Assembly (NCBI RefSeq): GCF_002091955.1
Contig: NZ_MKKY01000084.1
Span: 62,001-126,000, forward strand
Direction of reading: 5' to 3'
Origin: Rhodococcus sp. 1168
GTDB lineage: Bacteria; Actinomycetota; Actinomycetes; Mycobacteriales; Mycobacteriaceae
Length of the DNA: 64,000 nucleotides
The position numbers were made by a program, and so were the translations under genes. Shown one piece after another: positions 55,322 through 64,000 of the stretch; position 1 is the first letter of the stretch, and the number at the start of each line of letters is the position of its first letter. The notes beneath the pieces were generated by a model. The model did not search any database. It worked only from the letters and a program-made list of their open reading frames with translations, and was not told where the DNA came from.

Positions 55322-56880
55322 TGTCCACCTCTGGTATCGATACTCCATTGCGCCCGAACGAGACCGGTACCGAACGAGGCCAGCAGCGTGCGGTCTTTGT
55401 ACTCCGGTTCGGTGTCGGCGATGATGGAATTACCGCGAAGGAATGTTGCGAGACTGGTACCGACATTCGACGCCATCGACGGTATCGGCCTGGGGAACGT
55501 AGCGCCGTCCTCGTGATTGTCCACGCTGATGATCGTCACCCGCTGGGTGACGTCACCGCGTACCCAGGTGAAGACCAATTTTGTCCAGGTCAACAACAAT
55601 GCGTCGCTGACCGAGGTGTACAGGGTTCCGGTGACTCCGTGTCCGAGGGGCACCTGGAGTGGAGCGCTGGTACGGGTATTGCTCAGCCGATACAGAGTGC
55701 TTTCCGGATAGATCGCCAAGCTGGCTCGGTTGGTGGTGGAGAGGACGTCCACGACCACCGTTCGTGGTCGTGATTGGATGTCCCACTCGGGGTTTCCGTC
55801 TTCGGCTTTCATCGTCTGCCGGGTCAGCGTCGCTGTTTGCCCGAAGTACGAGCGCACCCAGTCGTACGATTGGAGGGATGTCCGGCTCCAACCGGTCGGC
55901 GGAGCCAACGGTACGGACGTCGATCCCGGAGGGCCTGCGGTATCCGGGATGACCGTTGTCTCGGGCAGCGGGAGAATGAGCAGGATCACCGCAGCAACGA
56001 TCACCATGATCGCCGAACTCGGAGACCTTTTCGCCGAAGACGAGGACATGCCCTTCGGCAACGGTTTCTTGCTCTCACCGCGCCGGGAGAGCAAATAGAA
56101 TCCCACCCCGATCACCATCGAGGCACCGACCGTCGGGATGAGCTGCATCAGAACGACGTCGATTCGAGGCCAGAGGGCCAAGATGAACGCCAGCACCGCG
56201 AACCCTGTCGCCACCGTGCAGACGAATCCGAGCCACGCTCTACGACGAGTACGACCGACGGCTATCGCGCCTGCGACCCCGCCCAACACCACCAGCACTG
56301 CTCCGTAGGCGAATCGGCTTCCACCGACGTTGATGGCGACCAGCCGATACATCAACGGGCTCAAAGCCAGCAGCAGTAACCACACCGACCAGAACCGACC
56401 GACCGGGCGAAGCCCGAACAACAGGATCGCGCCGCCGAAGAAGAACACCAACGCCGACAGGACATCGAGGTGCGCAAGTGCGTACTGCTCGGCGTAACGC
56501 GGCAACCACAAGGCTTTGACGGCGATGGCTACCAGTAACGCGAGACCGCCGACAATGACGTCGGTCTGTCGATCATGAATCGGCAACTCTCCGGCCCGGC
56601 GGCGAGCCACTCCCTGCGCTGCCACGGCCGCCAGAAACGGGAGCACGAAAATATAGGCGGTGATGGCACCGTTCGAGGCTTCCTCCATCACCCGTTTCCA
56701 GGTCGGAAAGTACGCGACGATGACGCATCCGATGAGCAGAAGCCACCGAAACACGATCATCGTGGCCGGATGCGCCGTCCATCCCGTCTTCTCCGGTGCT
56801 GGATCGAGTTGTTCGACGTCGTCGCTGCTCGAGTCCCCTTCCCCGGTGTTGTCGGGTCCGGCCTCGGCATCGGCGGTCAT
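55318..56880 (-). CDS. Polytopic membrane protein of the polysaccharide operon
   Basis: A 520-residue protein: acidic cytoplasmic N-terminus (about 35 residues), eight or nine membrane helices to about residue 300, then an extracytoplasmic domain of about 210 residues (GWSRTSLQSYDWVRSYFGQ onward). The helical part recalls exosortase-like proteins but I do not see their catalytic Cys. Its ATG overlaps the BcsB-like stop as ATGA. It probably supports assembly or export of the glycan; no enzymatic role can be claimed. Confidence 0.7.
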   Translation of the reverse strand: MTADAEAGPDNTGEGDSSSDDVEQLDPAPEKTGWTAHPATMIVFRWLLLIGCVIVAYFPTWKRVMEEASNGAITAYIFVLPFLAAVAAQGVARRRAGELPIHDRQTDVIVGGLALLVAIAVKALWLPRYAEQYALAHLDVLSALVFFFGGAILLFGLRPVGRFWSVWLLLLALSPLMYRLVAINVGGSRFAYGAVLVVLGGVAGAIAVGRTRRRAWLGFVCTVATGFAVLAFILALWPRIDVVLMQLIPTVGASMVIGVGFYLLSRRGESKKPLPKGMSSSSAKRSPSSAIMVIVAAVILLILPLPETTVIPDTAGPPGSTSVPLAPPTGWSRTSLQSYDWVRSYFGQTATLTRQTMKAEDGNPEWDIQSRPRTVVVDVLSTTNRASLAIYPESTLYRLSNTRTSAPLQVPLGHGVTGTLYTSVSDALLLTWTKLVFTWVRGDVTQRVTIISVDNHEDGATFPRPIPSMASNVGTSLATFLRGNSIIADTEPEYKDRTLLASFGTGLVRAQWSIDTRGGQ

Positions 56881-58901
56881 GACGGCGGTGAATCGTCGCG
56901 GCGGCGGTGGCGACGGCGACCAGAGCGGCGAGAACGCACAACGAGGACGACCGCACCTACGAGAGCGACGAGCAATACTGCGCCGGCGATTCCGAGAAGC
57001 GTCACGCTCAGGCGATCGACGCCGGACCCGCTGGCCTCCGTCGCCTCCTCCGATGACTCCCCTGCCAGGTCCCCGCTCGACAACGACACCGGTTCGATTC
57101 CCGGTACAGCGAAGAGAATGTCACCGCTGCGGCCGAACCAACGCGACGGATCTGCGTCCAGCCAACCCAGAAGTGCGTCGAGCCGGCCCCCTTTGCCTGT
57201 CGACGATGCCACCAACAATGCCTGGTTGTTCTCGGTCGTAGTCACCTGCAGGCTGGCGTAAGGCACCCCTGGATCGACGGTGAGCGAAAAGTCGGTGTCG
57301 GTGTCGGTGGATTCCGGCGTTGCGATCGAGAACGTCGTAGCCCCGGACGAGGACAATGGCAATGTGAGCGAGTCCGGTAGACCGCCGTCTGCTGCGATCA
57401 CGACGGCCGGGTCGGAGCTGGCGAGCGCGTCGTCGAGAGAAACGACCTGCGGCATGATCGGCCTGGCGGACAGGCGCTGCAGTCCGGTCACGACCGAGAC
57501 TGCACGGGCGGTATCGGCGAAGGTTTCCTGGGTCATCGCTACGTCGAACTGCGGCATCAAGGCTTGCGGCAGCGATCCGAATCCAAGCGGAGCCGGCGTC
57601 GAGGAAGGTCCGGATCGGACGACAGTGGAACCGTCGACCGTGATCGTCGACGCTGCCTGCGTGCCACATCCGGCGGCCGAATCCGAGGGGTGCTCGACGC
57701 TGACGTCGAGGGTGGTAGCTTTCTGCAGCTCGGTGTTCGGGATCTCGACCCACTGATCCAACCGACCGGAATCGTCGGCGGACCACGATGCGATCGTCTT
57801 GCCTCCCACTCCGGCAGTGATCGATCCGACGCCCGGGGTGTAATTTCCGGTCAGATGCAGCGACACATCCGAGACCGAGCGGCCGAGGCGTGCTTGATCG
57901 AGCGTGAGCGACGCAGTGGCGGTGGTGTCACCTTTCCCCGTGACAGTCCCGATTCCGAGATCGTCGAGTGTCGTCGAGTCGGGTGCGAGGACCGCTCGAG
58001 GAGCCGACGCCCCCGCGAGTGCTTTGGTCGTCACCGCCAAGTCGGAAATCTTGCTGGTGATCAATCGAGTCTGGTCGGACAGCGCCGTACCGCTACCTGT
58101 GACGAACAGCCGTGGAGGTGATTGATCGAGCGGAAAGATCAGTTCTGCTGCGGCGTCCTTGTTCTCGGCCACGACGACGGACCGTTCGAATGTCTGGTCC
58201 GGCTGCGATCCTTGCAATTCGGTATCCGGGCGCACGACGACTCGAACGGGTTGCGAACCGTAGTAGTCGATCACCGATGTCGTCAACGTCAACACTGCCG
58301 AGATCATGTCGCGGTTCGGCTGGGCAGGCATGAACACAGTGAGCTGCCGAAGTACCGGCGGCAGGAACTCGGAGATCGTGCGCGGGATCGACGGCACCCC
58401 GGTGAAATCGACTCGGGCGTCGAGGAGTCGCAACTGCGTGTCTCGGACATCGGGGCAGAAGCCGGCGTCGGGAATCAGCGTCGACGCGAAGTCGAGTGTC
58501 ATGGCTCCGTCGACAACTGGAACTGCTGCCAGCGGGATGGAGATCGGAAGCGTCGGTGCGTCACCCCCGAGCGCGACACGTGAGATGGGCCGGTTGCCGG
58601 ACTCCACGTCGATCCAACCTCGATCGAGCCAGGCCGGGACGGTGAGCACCGCGTTCAACGACGCCGGCCCGGTACCCGGTGGCACCGGCACGGTGATCTG
58701 AGTGCGGCCACTCTGCCCATTCAGTGCAATCGAACCACCTAGGCCGGTCTCGCTGAGGGACAGCGAGATCGGGCCCGTCTCGTCCGCGTCCTGCGCCTGC
58801 GCGATACCCGGCACCGAAGAAATAACCATCATCGCAACGATCCCACTGATCGCGGCCATTCGAGCGGTACTGCGTGAAGGCATACCAATAGTCGACGACA
58901 T
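56877..58901 (-). CDS. BcsB-like secreted, membrane-anchored subunit
   Basis: A protein of about 674 residues: signal peptide (VPGIAQAQDA), a long extracytoplasmic region of alternating beta domains (ISLSLSETGLGGSIALNG, VIDYYGSQPVRVVV) and one C-terminal membrane helix (VTLLGIAGAVLLVALVGAVV) followed by a basic tail. This is the layout of BcsB, the cellulose synthase partner that guides glucan across the envelope. Start uncertain: ATG 58901 or 58883. First gene of the operon. Confidence 0.78.
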   Translation of the reverse strand: MSSTIGMPSRSTARMAAISGIVAMMVISSVPGIAQAQDADETGPISLSLSETGLGGSIALNGQSGRTQITVPVPPGTGPASLNAVLTVPAWLDRGWIDVESGNRPISRVALGGDAPTLPISIPLAAVPVVDGAMTLDFASTLIPDAGFCPDVRDTQLRLLDARVDFTGVPSIPRTISEFLPPVLRQLTVFMPAQPNRDMISAVLTLTTSVIDYYGSQPVRVVVRPDTELQGSQPDQTFERSVVVAENKDAAAELIFPLDQSPPRLFVTGSGTALSDQTRLITSKISDLAVTTKALAGASAPRAVLAPDSTTLDDLGIGTVTGKGDTTATASLTLDQARLGRSVSDVSLHLTGNYTPGVGSITAGVGGKTIASWSADDSGRLDQWVEIPNTELQKATTLDVSVEHPSDSAAGCGTQAASTITVDGSTVVRSGPSSTPAPLGFGSLPQALMPQFDVAMTQETFADTARAVSVVTGLQRLSARPIMPQVVSLDDALASSDPAVVIAADGGLPDSLTLPLSSSGATTFSIATPESTDTDTDFSLTVDPGVPYASLQVTTTENNQALLVASSTGKGGRLDALLGWLDADPSRWFGRSGDILFAVPGIEPVSLSSGDLAGESSEEATEASGSGVDRLSVTLLGIAGAVLLVALVGAVVLVVRSRRSGRRRHRRRDDSPPS

Positions 58902-59002
58902 CAAATAGCCCGGCCCTTTAGGTGGAAGTGGCATCTCTCGAGAATGATTATGACCGATCAGCAGCGAACAGCCCTCGAAGTACATTCGAATTTATCGTCA
59001 CC

Positions 59003-59083
59003 CCTGGTGACCAGGTGAAGGGACCCCAGGAAAGCGTCGAGATAAACAATCTCCACGACCAATACCGATGCGCATTTCGGTAT
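59003..59083. promoter_or_regulatory. Two palindromes between polysaccharide operon and hydrolase
   Basis: CCTGG-TGA-CCAGG lies at 59003-59015, and ATACCGA/TCGGTAT arms with an 8-base spacer at 59062-59083. Both are in the region of about 290 bases separating the divergent BcsB-like and GH5-like genes, which otherwise shows no gene. They may be operators coordinating the two directions. Confidence 0.4.
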
Positions 59084-59192
59084 CGAAGAATACTTTTGTG
59101 AAGTTTTCCGAGTCCGAATAAGTTACGAGCCGATATGCCATTCAATGGGAGCGGATATACCGACTGTCAATACCAGGCTTATCATCTGCGAT

Positions 59193-60314
59193 ATGCCGAG
59201 CATGGTTCGTTTCCGTCGAGTCGCCGCCGTGGCACTCGCGGGACTCCTCGTCACCGTCACCGGTGCAGTACCGACAGACGCTGCGCCGTCGCCGGGAGCT
59301 CGCGTGAGCGCGGGCGCCGACGGACTGACACTCGACGGCGCACCGTGGTGGCCGACGGGTTTCAATGCCTACCAGCTGGCGACGGATTGGTCCGTCAATG
59401 CCGGGTGCGGGGCCATGGTCGATCTCGACAGCTACTTCGCAGCGCTGCCTGCACACTCCCTGACACGCTTCGACGCGTTTCAAGCTCTCGCGATCAACCG
59501 CTTCACCGGCAACCTCGATTTCGGCCCCATGGACGCAGTCTTCGCCGCAGCGGAGGCGCACGACCAACTTCTCGTCCCTGTCCTGTCACCTCAGGACGGC
59601 GCGTGCGAGGACAACGTCTTCAAGGATCGACAGTGGTACATCGACGGCTGGATGACGCCACCGCCCTCCCCCACCGCAACTGCACTTCTGAGCTTCGAAC
59701 AATGGGCTGACACTGCCGTTGCGCGCTGGAAGGACTCACCTGCACTGGCTGCGTGGGAACTCGTCGGCGAACCGGAAACGAGTACCTGCACCGACGCGAA
59801 TTGTTCCTGGGAGAGTCGAACCTGCACCTCCGACGCGGATGAAGTTCTACGCACCTTCTTCGATACCGCCGGTGCACGAGTGCGCGCTCTCGACCCACGC
59901 ACCTTGATCACCGCGGGCCTGACCGGCGGAGGCCAATGCGGAAGCCAGGGCGAGGAATACCGCTATCTGGCGCAGTCACCAGCTGTCGATGTTCTCCAGT
60001 ACCACGACTACGGCGCCGACGGGGTCGCACTGCCCGGCGACCAGTGGAACGGGCTCCAGCGTCGGATCACCCAGACGGCGGAGGTCGGTAAGCCCCTTGT
60101 GGTGGCCGAGATCGGCGAACTCGCGGGATCCTGTTCGACTGTGGAGAATCGTGCCGCACACATCGAAGCGAAGATCGACGGTCAGCGGGCTGCAGGTACC
60201 GCCGGGGCACTGCTGTGGGCGTTCGTTCCGGACCCGAGACCGACAGAATGCAGTTTCGACATCGGGCCGAGCGATCCGCTGTGGCAGGTCCTCGAGCAGG
60301 GAACCTCGAACTAA
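59193..60314 (+). CDS. Secreted GH5-like glycoside hydrolase
   Basis: A protein of about 373 residues: signal peptide (VPTDAAPS), then a TIM-barrel pattern of clan GH-A. The acid/base is in ELVGEPE (Glu about 193; the usual Asn of NEP is Gly), a His follows in QYHDYG, and the nucleophile is Glu about 306 in VVAEIGE. Cys residues suggest disulphides. Divergent from the cellulose-like synthase operon, it probably trims or releases the exported glycan, as BcsZ does for cellulose. The start could also be 59145 or 59202; no ribosome site is convincing. Confidence 0.8.
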   Translation: MPSMVRFRRVAAVALAGLLVTVTGAVPTDAAPSPGARVSAGADGLTLDGAPWWPTGFNAYQLATDWSVNAGCGAMVDLDSYFAALPAHSLTRFDAFQALAINRFTGNLDFGPMDAVFAAAEAHDQLLVPVLSPQDGACEDNVFKDRQWYIDGWMTPPPSPTATALLSFEQWADTAVARWKDSPALAAWELVGEPETSTCTDANCSWESRTCTSDADEVLRTFFDTAGARVRALDPRTLITAGLTGGGQCGSQGEEYRYLAQSPAVDVLQYHDYGADGVALPGDQWNGLQRRITQTAEVGKPLVVAEIGELAGSCSTVENRAAHIEAKIDGQRAAGTAGALLWAFVPDPRPTECSFDIGPSDPLWQVLEQGTSN

Positions 60315-60359
60315 CCGCTTGCACAAGTGTGCCCCGAGTATTCATACTTGAACTAACAT

Positions 60360-60373
60360 TTGTAGATGTACAA
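60360..60373. promoter_or_regulatory. Candidate operator before MFS-MarR operon
   Basis: TTGTA-GATG-TACAA is a 14-base inverted repeat ending 17 bases before the MFS start, in an AT-rich patch. The operon's second gene is a MarR-type regulator, so autoregulation through this site is likely. Confidence 0.5.
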
Positions 60374-60389
60374 CTATCGGGCGGTCCAT

Positions 60390-61814
60390 ATGACAGAGTC
60401 TTCGTCACAGCGCCGATACCTCGTGCTCGGCATCTGCTGCCTCAGCCTCTTTCTGGTCAGCATCGACAACACCATCGTCAACGTCGCACTTCCTTCCATT
60501 CGGGCCGAGCTGAACTCGTCGGTGGCCGGTCTTCAATGGATCATCGACGCGTACACCCTCGTACTGGCGTCACTGTTGATGCTCGGCGGATCTTCCGCAG
60601 ATCGTTTCGGGCGCAAGAAAATCTTCATGATCGGCACCGGATCCTTCGTCATCGGATCGCTGCTGTGCAGTGTCGCGCCGTCACTGGGCTGGTTGGTGGC
60701 ATTCCGCATGGTTCAGGCCGTCGGCGGATCGATGATGAATCCGGTCGCGATGTCGATCATCACCAACACATTCGACAACCCCAAGGAACGCGCAGGGGCG
60801 ATCGGCGTGTGGGGCGGCGTCGTCGGAGTGTCGATGGCTGCGGGACCACTGCTGGGCGGGGTGCTCGTGACTTCGGCAGGGTGGCAGTCGATCTTCTGGG
60901 TGAACGTACCGATCGGACTTCTCGCGTTGGCACTGACGTGGAAGTACGTTCCGGAATCCAAGGCACGGCATGCGCGCAAGTTCGACCCGGTGGGTCAAAT
61001 CCTCATGATCGCATTGCTCGCCGGTCTGGTGTTCACCATCATCGAGGGCTCGGCAGTGGGCTGGACCTCCCCACTCATCCTCACGACGGGCGCGGTGACC
61101 TTGGCATCGCTCGTCGGGCTGATCCTGGCGGAGTCCAGACGCACCGAACCACTCATCGAACTGTCGTTCTTTCGCAGCGTCCCGTTCAGCGGCGCCACGA
61201 TCATCGCCGTGTGCTCCTTCGCATCACTGGGTGGCTTCCTGTTCCTCAACACCCTGTATCTGCAGGACGTCCGCGGCTACTCCCCGCTGCACGCCGGCCT
61301 CTACACGTTGCCGATGGCCTTGATGACCCTCGTTTTCGCCCCGATCTCCGGCCGTATCACCGGATCCCGCGGGCCGCGGATCTCACTGGTTGTCGCCGGG
61401 GTCGGGTTCATCGTCTCTGCCACGATGCTCACCCGTCTGACTGCGGACACGTCCTTCGGCTGGCTTGCGGTGTCGTACATCATTTTCGGTATCGGCTTCG
61501 GTGTGGTGAACGCCCCCATCACCAACACCGCAATATCGGGCATGCCACGTAGTCAGGCCGGTGTCGCATCCGCGATCGCGTCGACGAGTCGACAGGTCGG
61601 CCAATCGCTCGGAGTCGCGGTCGTCGGATCGATTGTGACCGCAGGTCTGGTCGGCAGCTTCGAGGACGGTTTCATCGACGCTGCGAGACCGGCCTGGACT
61701 GTCATGTTGTGCGCCGGTGTCGTGGTTCTGATTCTGGCCGTCGTCACCACCGGAGGATGGGCGCGCGGTACCGCGCACGCGGTCGCCTCCCGCTCGAAGG
61801 AGCTGGTCACGTGA
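60390..61814 (+). CDS. MFS drug exporter (EmrB/QacA, DHA2)
   Basis: A 474-residue, 14-helix antiporter. DHA2 signatures are present: LDxT-like SIDNTIVNVALPSI in helix 1, SADRFGRKKIF in loop 2-3, and GGVVGVSMAAGPLLGGVL (motif C) in helix 5. ATG 60390 is preferred to an in-frame ATG at 60366, which lies inside the palindromic operator. Its stop overlaps the regulator's GTG as GTGA. Substrate unknown. Confidence 0.9.
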   Translation: MTESSSQRRYLVLGICCLSLFLVSIDNTIVNVALPSIRAELNSSVAGLQWIIDAYTLVLASLLMLGGSSADRFGRKKIFMIGTGSFVIGSLLCSVAPSLGWLVAFRMVQAVGGSMMNPVAMSIITNTFDNPKERAGAIGVWGGVVGVSMAAGPLLGGVLVTSAGWQSIFWVNVPIGLLALALTWKYVPESKARHARKFDPVGQILMIALLAGLVFTIIEGSAVGWTSPLILTTGAVTLASLVGLILAESRRTEPLIELSFFRSVPFSGATIIAVCSFASLGGFLFLNTLYLQDVRGYSPLHAGLYTLPMALMTLVFAPISGRITGSRGPRISLVVAGVGFIVSATMLTRLTADTSFGWLAVSYIIFGIGFGVVNAPITNTAISGMPRSQAGVASAIASTSRQVGQSLGVAVVGSIVTAGLVGSFEDGFIDAARPAWTVMLCAGVVVLILAVVTTGGWARGTAHAVASRSKELVT

Positions 61815-62230
61815 GCGCCCCCGACGTCTGGGCCGACATGCGCAGGCTCGTCCTCGAAGTGTCCGATCCACACCGCGCCGTCGTCGCCGCGACAGGGGAG
61901 AGCTTCTTTCGCACCAAAGTTCTCCGACGGCTCCTGGACGGGCCGCTCTCGGCGGGCGAACTGACCGAACAACTCGGTTCCGATCCGCCGTACCTGTCGA
62001 TCACTCTTCGTGATCTCGAAGCCAGAGGCCACCTCGTACGCACGGAGGACCCGTTCGACCGACGTCGACGCGTCGTAGCCCTCACCGACTCCGGGCGTGA
62101 GCTCGCGCGGATAGCGAACGACGTCCTTCGAACGCCGCCTGCGGCCTTGTCCGCTCTGAACGAGGCAGACCTCGCTACCTTGGCGCGGATTCTGTCTTCG
62201 CTGGTCGACGACTCGGCCGCGTCTGCATAG
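61811..62230 (+). CDS. MarR-type winged-helix regulator
   Basis: A 139-residue regulator with a winged helix (LSAGELTEQLGSDPPYLSIT, LEARGHLVRTEDPFDRRRRV). GTG 61811 overlaps the MFS stop; upstream in-frame Met codons lie in the MFS gene. Likely represses its own operon. Confidence 0.87.
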   Translation: MSAPDVWADMRRLVLEVSDPHRAVVAATGESFFRTKVLRRLLDGPLSAGELTEQLGSDPPYLSITLRDLEARGHLVRTEDPFDRRRRVVALTDSGRELARIANDVLRTPPAALSALNEADLATLARILSSLVDDSAASA

Positions 62231-62245
62231 GCTCACACGCCGGCG

Positions 62246-63259
62246 TCAGTCTTCGTACGTGACGACGATGTCCTGAAACCCCTTGTTCCGCTGCGCTTCT
62301 GCTTGGCCGGTGTAGGACTTCTTGTCCCCCTCGGTGAGTTCGACGTTGTCGGTGAACGGCGTCAGCAGCGCACGAGGATGCAGTCGGTCGACTCGAACGG
62401 CATTGATCTCTATACAGAGAACGATGAGTATCGAAGCGACATAGAGGAATCCGAGCAGACCGAGGACGATTGCGAAGACGCCGTTGCTGGTGCTGGCATT
62501 GCCCACCACATATCGGATGTAAATCCCTCCGAACGCTTGCAATACCTGCCAGATCACTGCGGCGATCATTGCCCCCGGCAGTACGTCCCGGAGGGTAAGC
62601 GGACGTGGAGTTCCGATTCTGAACGCTGCGGAGAAGACTGCGGCGTTGACTACAACGGCCCCGATCAGGGCCAGCGTGCCCCCTGCAAACCCGAAAACGC
62701 CAGAGGATGCGACGGCATTGAGAACTGTGAGCCCGATGATGGCGGTACCGACAGTGCTGAGCAGCAGAAGACCTCGCAGGCGTGCTCGCAGCGGGTCGGG
62801 CTGCTCGTTGCGTGGAACGGACCACGCTGTGTTCATTGCGTACTGCGCGGCGAGCGAGATACCGAGCCCGCCGTAGAGCGAGCCGACTATGCCGATCACA
62901 ATCGCCGTCACACCGCCGCTGAGACGATCCGGTTCACCTAGTTGATCTCCGATGACGGGTATCTGGCTCATCGCCGAGTCGAGAATGGTGGCCTGCAGGT
63001 CCGGATTACCGGCAAGCACGATGCCCAGCAGCGTGGTGAACAAGAGCAACAGCGGAAACAGCGACAAGAACGCGTAGTACGCGATCAGGGCAGCGAGGTA
63101 TCCGCCGCGGTCGTCGAGGAATTTGTACACCACGGCCAGCGGGAATCCCGCCGATGGATGCCTTCTTTGAAACTCGTCCAGTCGCGCCAGCATCATCGGT
63201 CGAATCCAGCCATGCTTGTCACACTCCTTCGCCGCGCCACTCGCGACCGGATCGCACAT
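62246..63259 (-). CDS. YihY/BrkB family membrane protein
   Basis: A 337-residue protein with six membrane helices and family motifs YYAFLSLFPLLLLFTTLLG, YGGLGISLAAQYAMNTAW and LRDVLPGAMIAAVIWQVLQ. The role of this family is unsettled (BrkB was linked to serum resistance; no RNase activity is expected of it). ATG 63259 is used; a second in-frame Met pair lies about 20 codons later. Convergent with the MarR gene, 15 bases apart. Confidence 0.87.
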   Translation of the reverse strand: MCDPVASGAAKECDKHGWIRPMMLARLDEFQRRHPSAGFPLAVVYKFLDDRGGYLAALIAYYAFLSLFPLLLLFTTLLGIVLAGNPDLQATILDSAMSQIPVIGDQLGEPDRLSGGVTAIVIGIVGSLYGGLGISLAAQYAMNTAWSVPRNEQPDPLRARLRGLLLLSTVGTAIIGLTVLNAVASSGVFGFAGGTLALIGAVVVNAAVFSAAFRIGTPRPLTLRDVLPGAMIAAVIWQVLQAFGGIYIRYVVGNASTSNGVFAIVLGLLGFLYVASILIVLCIEINAVRVDRLHPRALLTPFTDNVELTEGDKKSYTGQAEAQRNKGFQDIVVTYED

Positions 63260-63309
63260 ACCCGCTGCTCACCCATCCGACACCGCCCGCTGGTCCAACT
63301 CTGAAGGAA

Positions 63310-63948
63310 CTAAGCGCGCAGGTAGGCCAGTACTGCCAACACCCGACGATGTCCGCTGTCCGCAGCGGAAAACCCCAACTTGCCGAAAATGTTGCCGATA
63401 TGTTTGCTGACGGCGGTATCGCTGACGAACAGGCGCGCAGCGATAGTGCCGTTGTCCAATCCTTCTGCCATGAGGCCCAGGACTTCACGTTCGCGTGCAG
63501 TCAGAGTGCGGATGGGGTCGTCGACCGCTCGTCGGCTCAGCAATTGCGAGATCACTTCGGGATCCATGACAGTCCCGCCGCCTGCCACTCGCCGTACCGC
63601 ATCGGTGAACTCGGCGACCTTCCCGACACGTTCCTTCAGCAAATAGCCGAGTGCATAGGCACCATCGGCCATCAGTCGACTGGCATAGCGGTCCTCGACG
63701 TAGGCGGACAGAACGACGATCGGAAACCCCGGTCGGCGCGATCGAGCCTCCGCAGCCGCTTTCAAGCCTTCGTTGGTGAACGTCGGTGGCATCCGAACGT
63801 CGACGATGGCCACGTCGGCATCGTCGATGAAGCCGAGGAGCTCATCTCCGTTGTCCACGGCGGCGATCACCTCGAAACCTTCACTGCGAAGCAGAAGTAC
63901 CAGGCCTTCCCGGAGCAGGGCATCATCCTCGGCAATCACAACCCGCAC
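63310..63948 (-). CDS. NarL/LuxR family response regulator
   Basis: A 212-residue regulator with receiver domain (VVIAEDDALLREGLVLLL, phosphoacceptor in VAIVDVRMPP, conserved VVLSAY and LLKERVG) and C-terminal LuxR HTH (LTAREREVLGLMAEGLDN, FVSDTAVSKHIGNIF). GTG 63948 lies inside the end of the upstream kinase frame, indicating coupling. Confidence 0.92.
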   Translation of the reverse strand: MRVVIAEDDALLREGLVLLLRSEGFEVIAAVDNGDELLGFIDDADVAIVDVRMPPTFTNEGLKAAAEARSRRPGFPIVVLSAYVEDRYASRLMADGAYALGYLLKERVGKVAEFTDAVRRVAGGGTVMDPEVISQLLSRRAVDDPIRTLTAREREVLGLMAEGLDNGTIAARLFVSDTAVSKHIGNIFGKLGFSAADSGHRRVLAVLAYLRA

Positions 63949-64000
63949 GGCAGTGCCACCTCGATTCGTGTCGGTCCCCCAGGCGGACTGACCACTTTCA
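63936..64000 (-). CDS. Sensor histidine kinase, C-terminal fragment
   Basis: The last 20 codons of a gene entering from the right edge. The visible end, SPPGGPTRIEVALPCGL, matches the usual end of NarX/DesK-type kinases (GGTRIEVxLP). Its stop lies 13 bases inside the response regulator gene. Partial by window truncation only. Confidence 0.75.
   Translation of the reverse strand, partial: KVVSPPGGPTRIEVALPCGL

Noticed and set aside
55318..56880. Exosortase
   Set aside because: Topology is suggestive, but the conserved catalytic Cys and Arg motifs were not found and no sorting-signal protein is evident.

Overview
The window is high-GC actinobacterial chromosome, very probably Rhodococcus or Rhodococcoides (Nocardiaceae). 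The evidence is a PhoP/PhoR pair close to the mycobacterial one, an alkB-rubredoxin-rubredoxin-TetR alkane hydroxylase operon, paired YhgE/Pip proteins, MMPL and DUF3089 proteins, many GTG starts, and 4-base GTGA/ATGA gene overlaps. I saw no rRNA, tRNA, CRISPR array, insertion sequence or prophage.

Layout. 1-7.4 kb: an AbiEi/DUF559-type protein, purD, a two-gene glycosyltransferase operon, a HIT protein and an MFS exporter. 7.5-13.5 kb: phoPR, then a guanidine-III riboswitch before a Gdx/SugE guanidinium exporter, a protein built from 13 tandem decapeptides, a dienelactone hydrolase, and an acyl-CoA dehydrogenase/TetR pair separated by a four-copy palindromic operator. 13.6-33.6 kb: two YhgE/Pip proteins, a decayed Rv2629-like gene, a phytoene-desaturase-like oxidoreductase, a STAS protein, MarR-MMPL-lipocalin and MarR-FUSC units, a neutral ceramidase, a frameshifted MarR gene, a possible 31-residue small protein with a strong terminator, and two CNNM/CorC-type membrane proteins. 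33.7-36 kb: the alkane hydroxylase operon.

35.9-43.6 kb (minus strand): a compact mycosporine-like amino acid (MAA) operon. Its order is a HAD-like protein lacking the nucleophilic Asp, mysA (sedoheptulose-7-phosphate cyclase), mysB (O-methyltransferase), mysC and mysD (ATP-grasp ligases), then a wrecked TauD-type dioxygenase and a fused alpha-keto acid dehydrogenase E1. The four mys genes should turn sedoheptulose 7-phosphate into 4-deoxygadusol, then mycosporine-glycine, then a disubstituted MAA sunscreen. The broken dioxygenase suggests a lost late tailoring step.

43.8-52 kb: an SDR protein, a secreted protein, a KstD-like flavoprotein, and an apparently undescribed pair: an ATP-grasp ligase translationally coupled to a 688-residue protein whose C-terminal part has the layout of a papain/calpain-type cysteine hydrolase (Q419, C425, H583, N604). 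52-60 kb: a four-gene coupled exopolysaccharide operon (BcsB-like protein, polytopic protein, cellulose-synthase-like GT2, ArnT-like protein) with a divergent secreted GH5-like hydrolase, resembling a cellulose-type secretion system. 60-64 kb: a drug exporter with its MarR-like regulator, a BrkB-family protein, and a NarL-type response regulator whose sensor kinase runs off the window edge.
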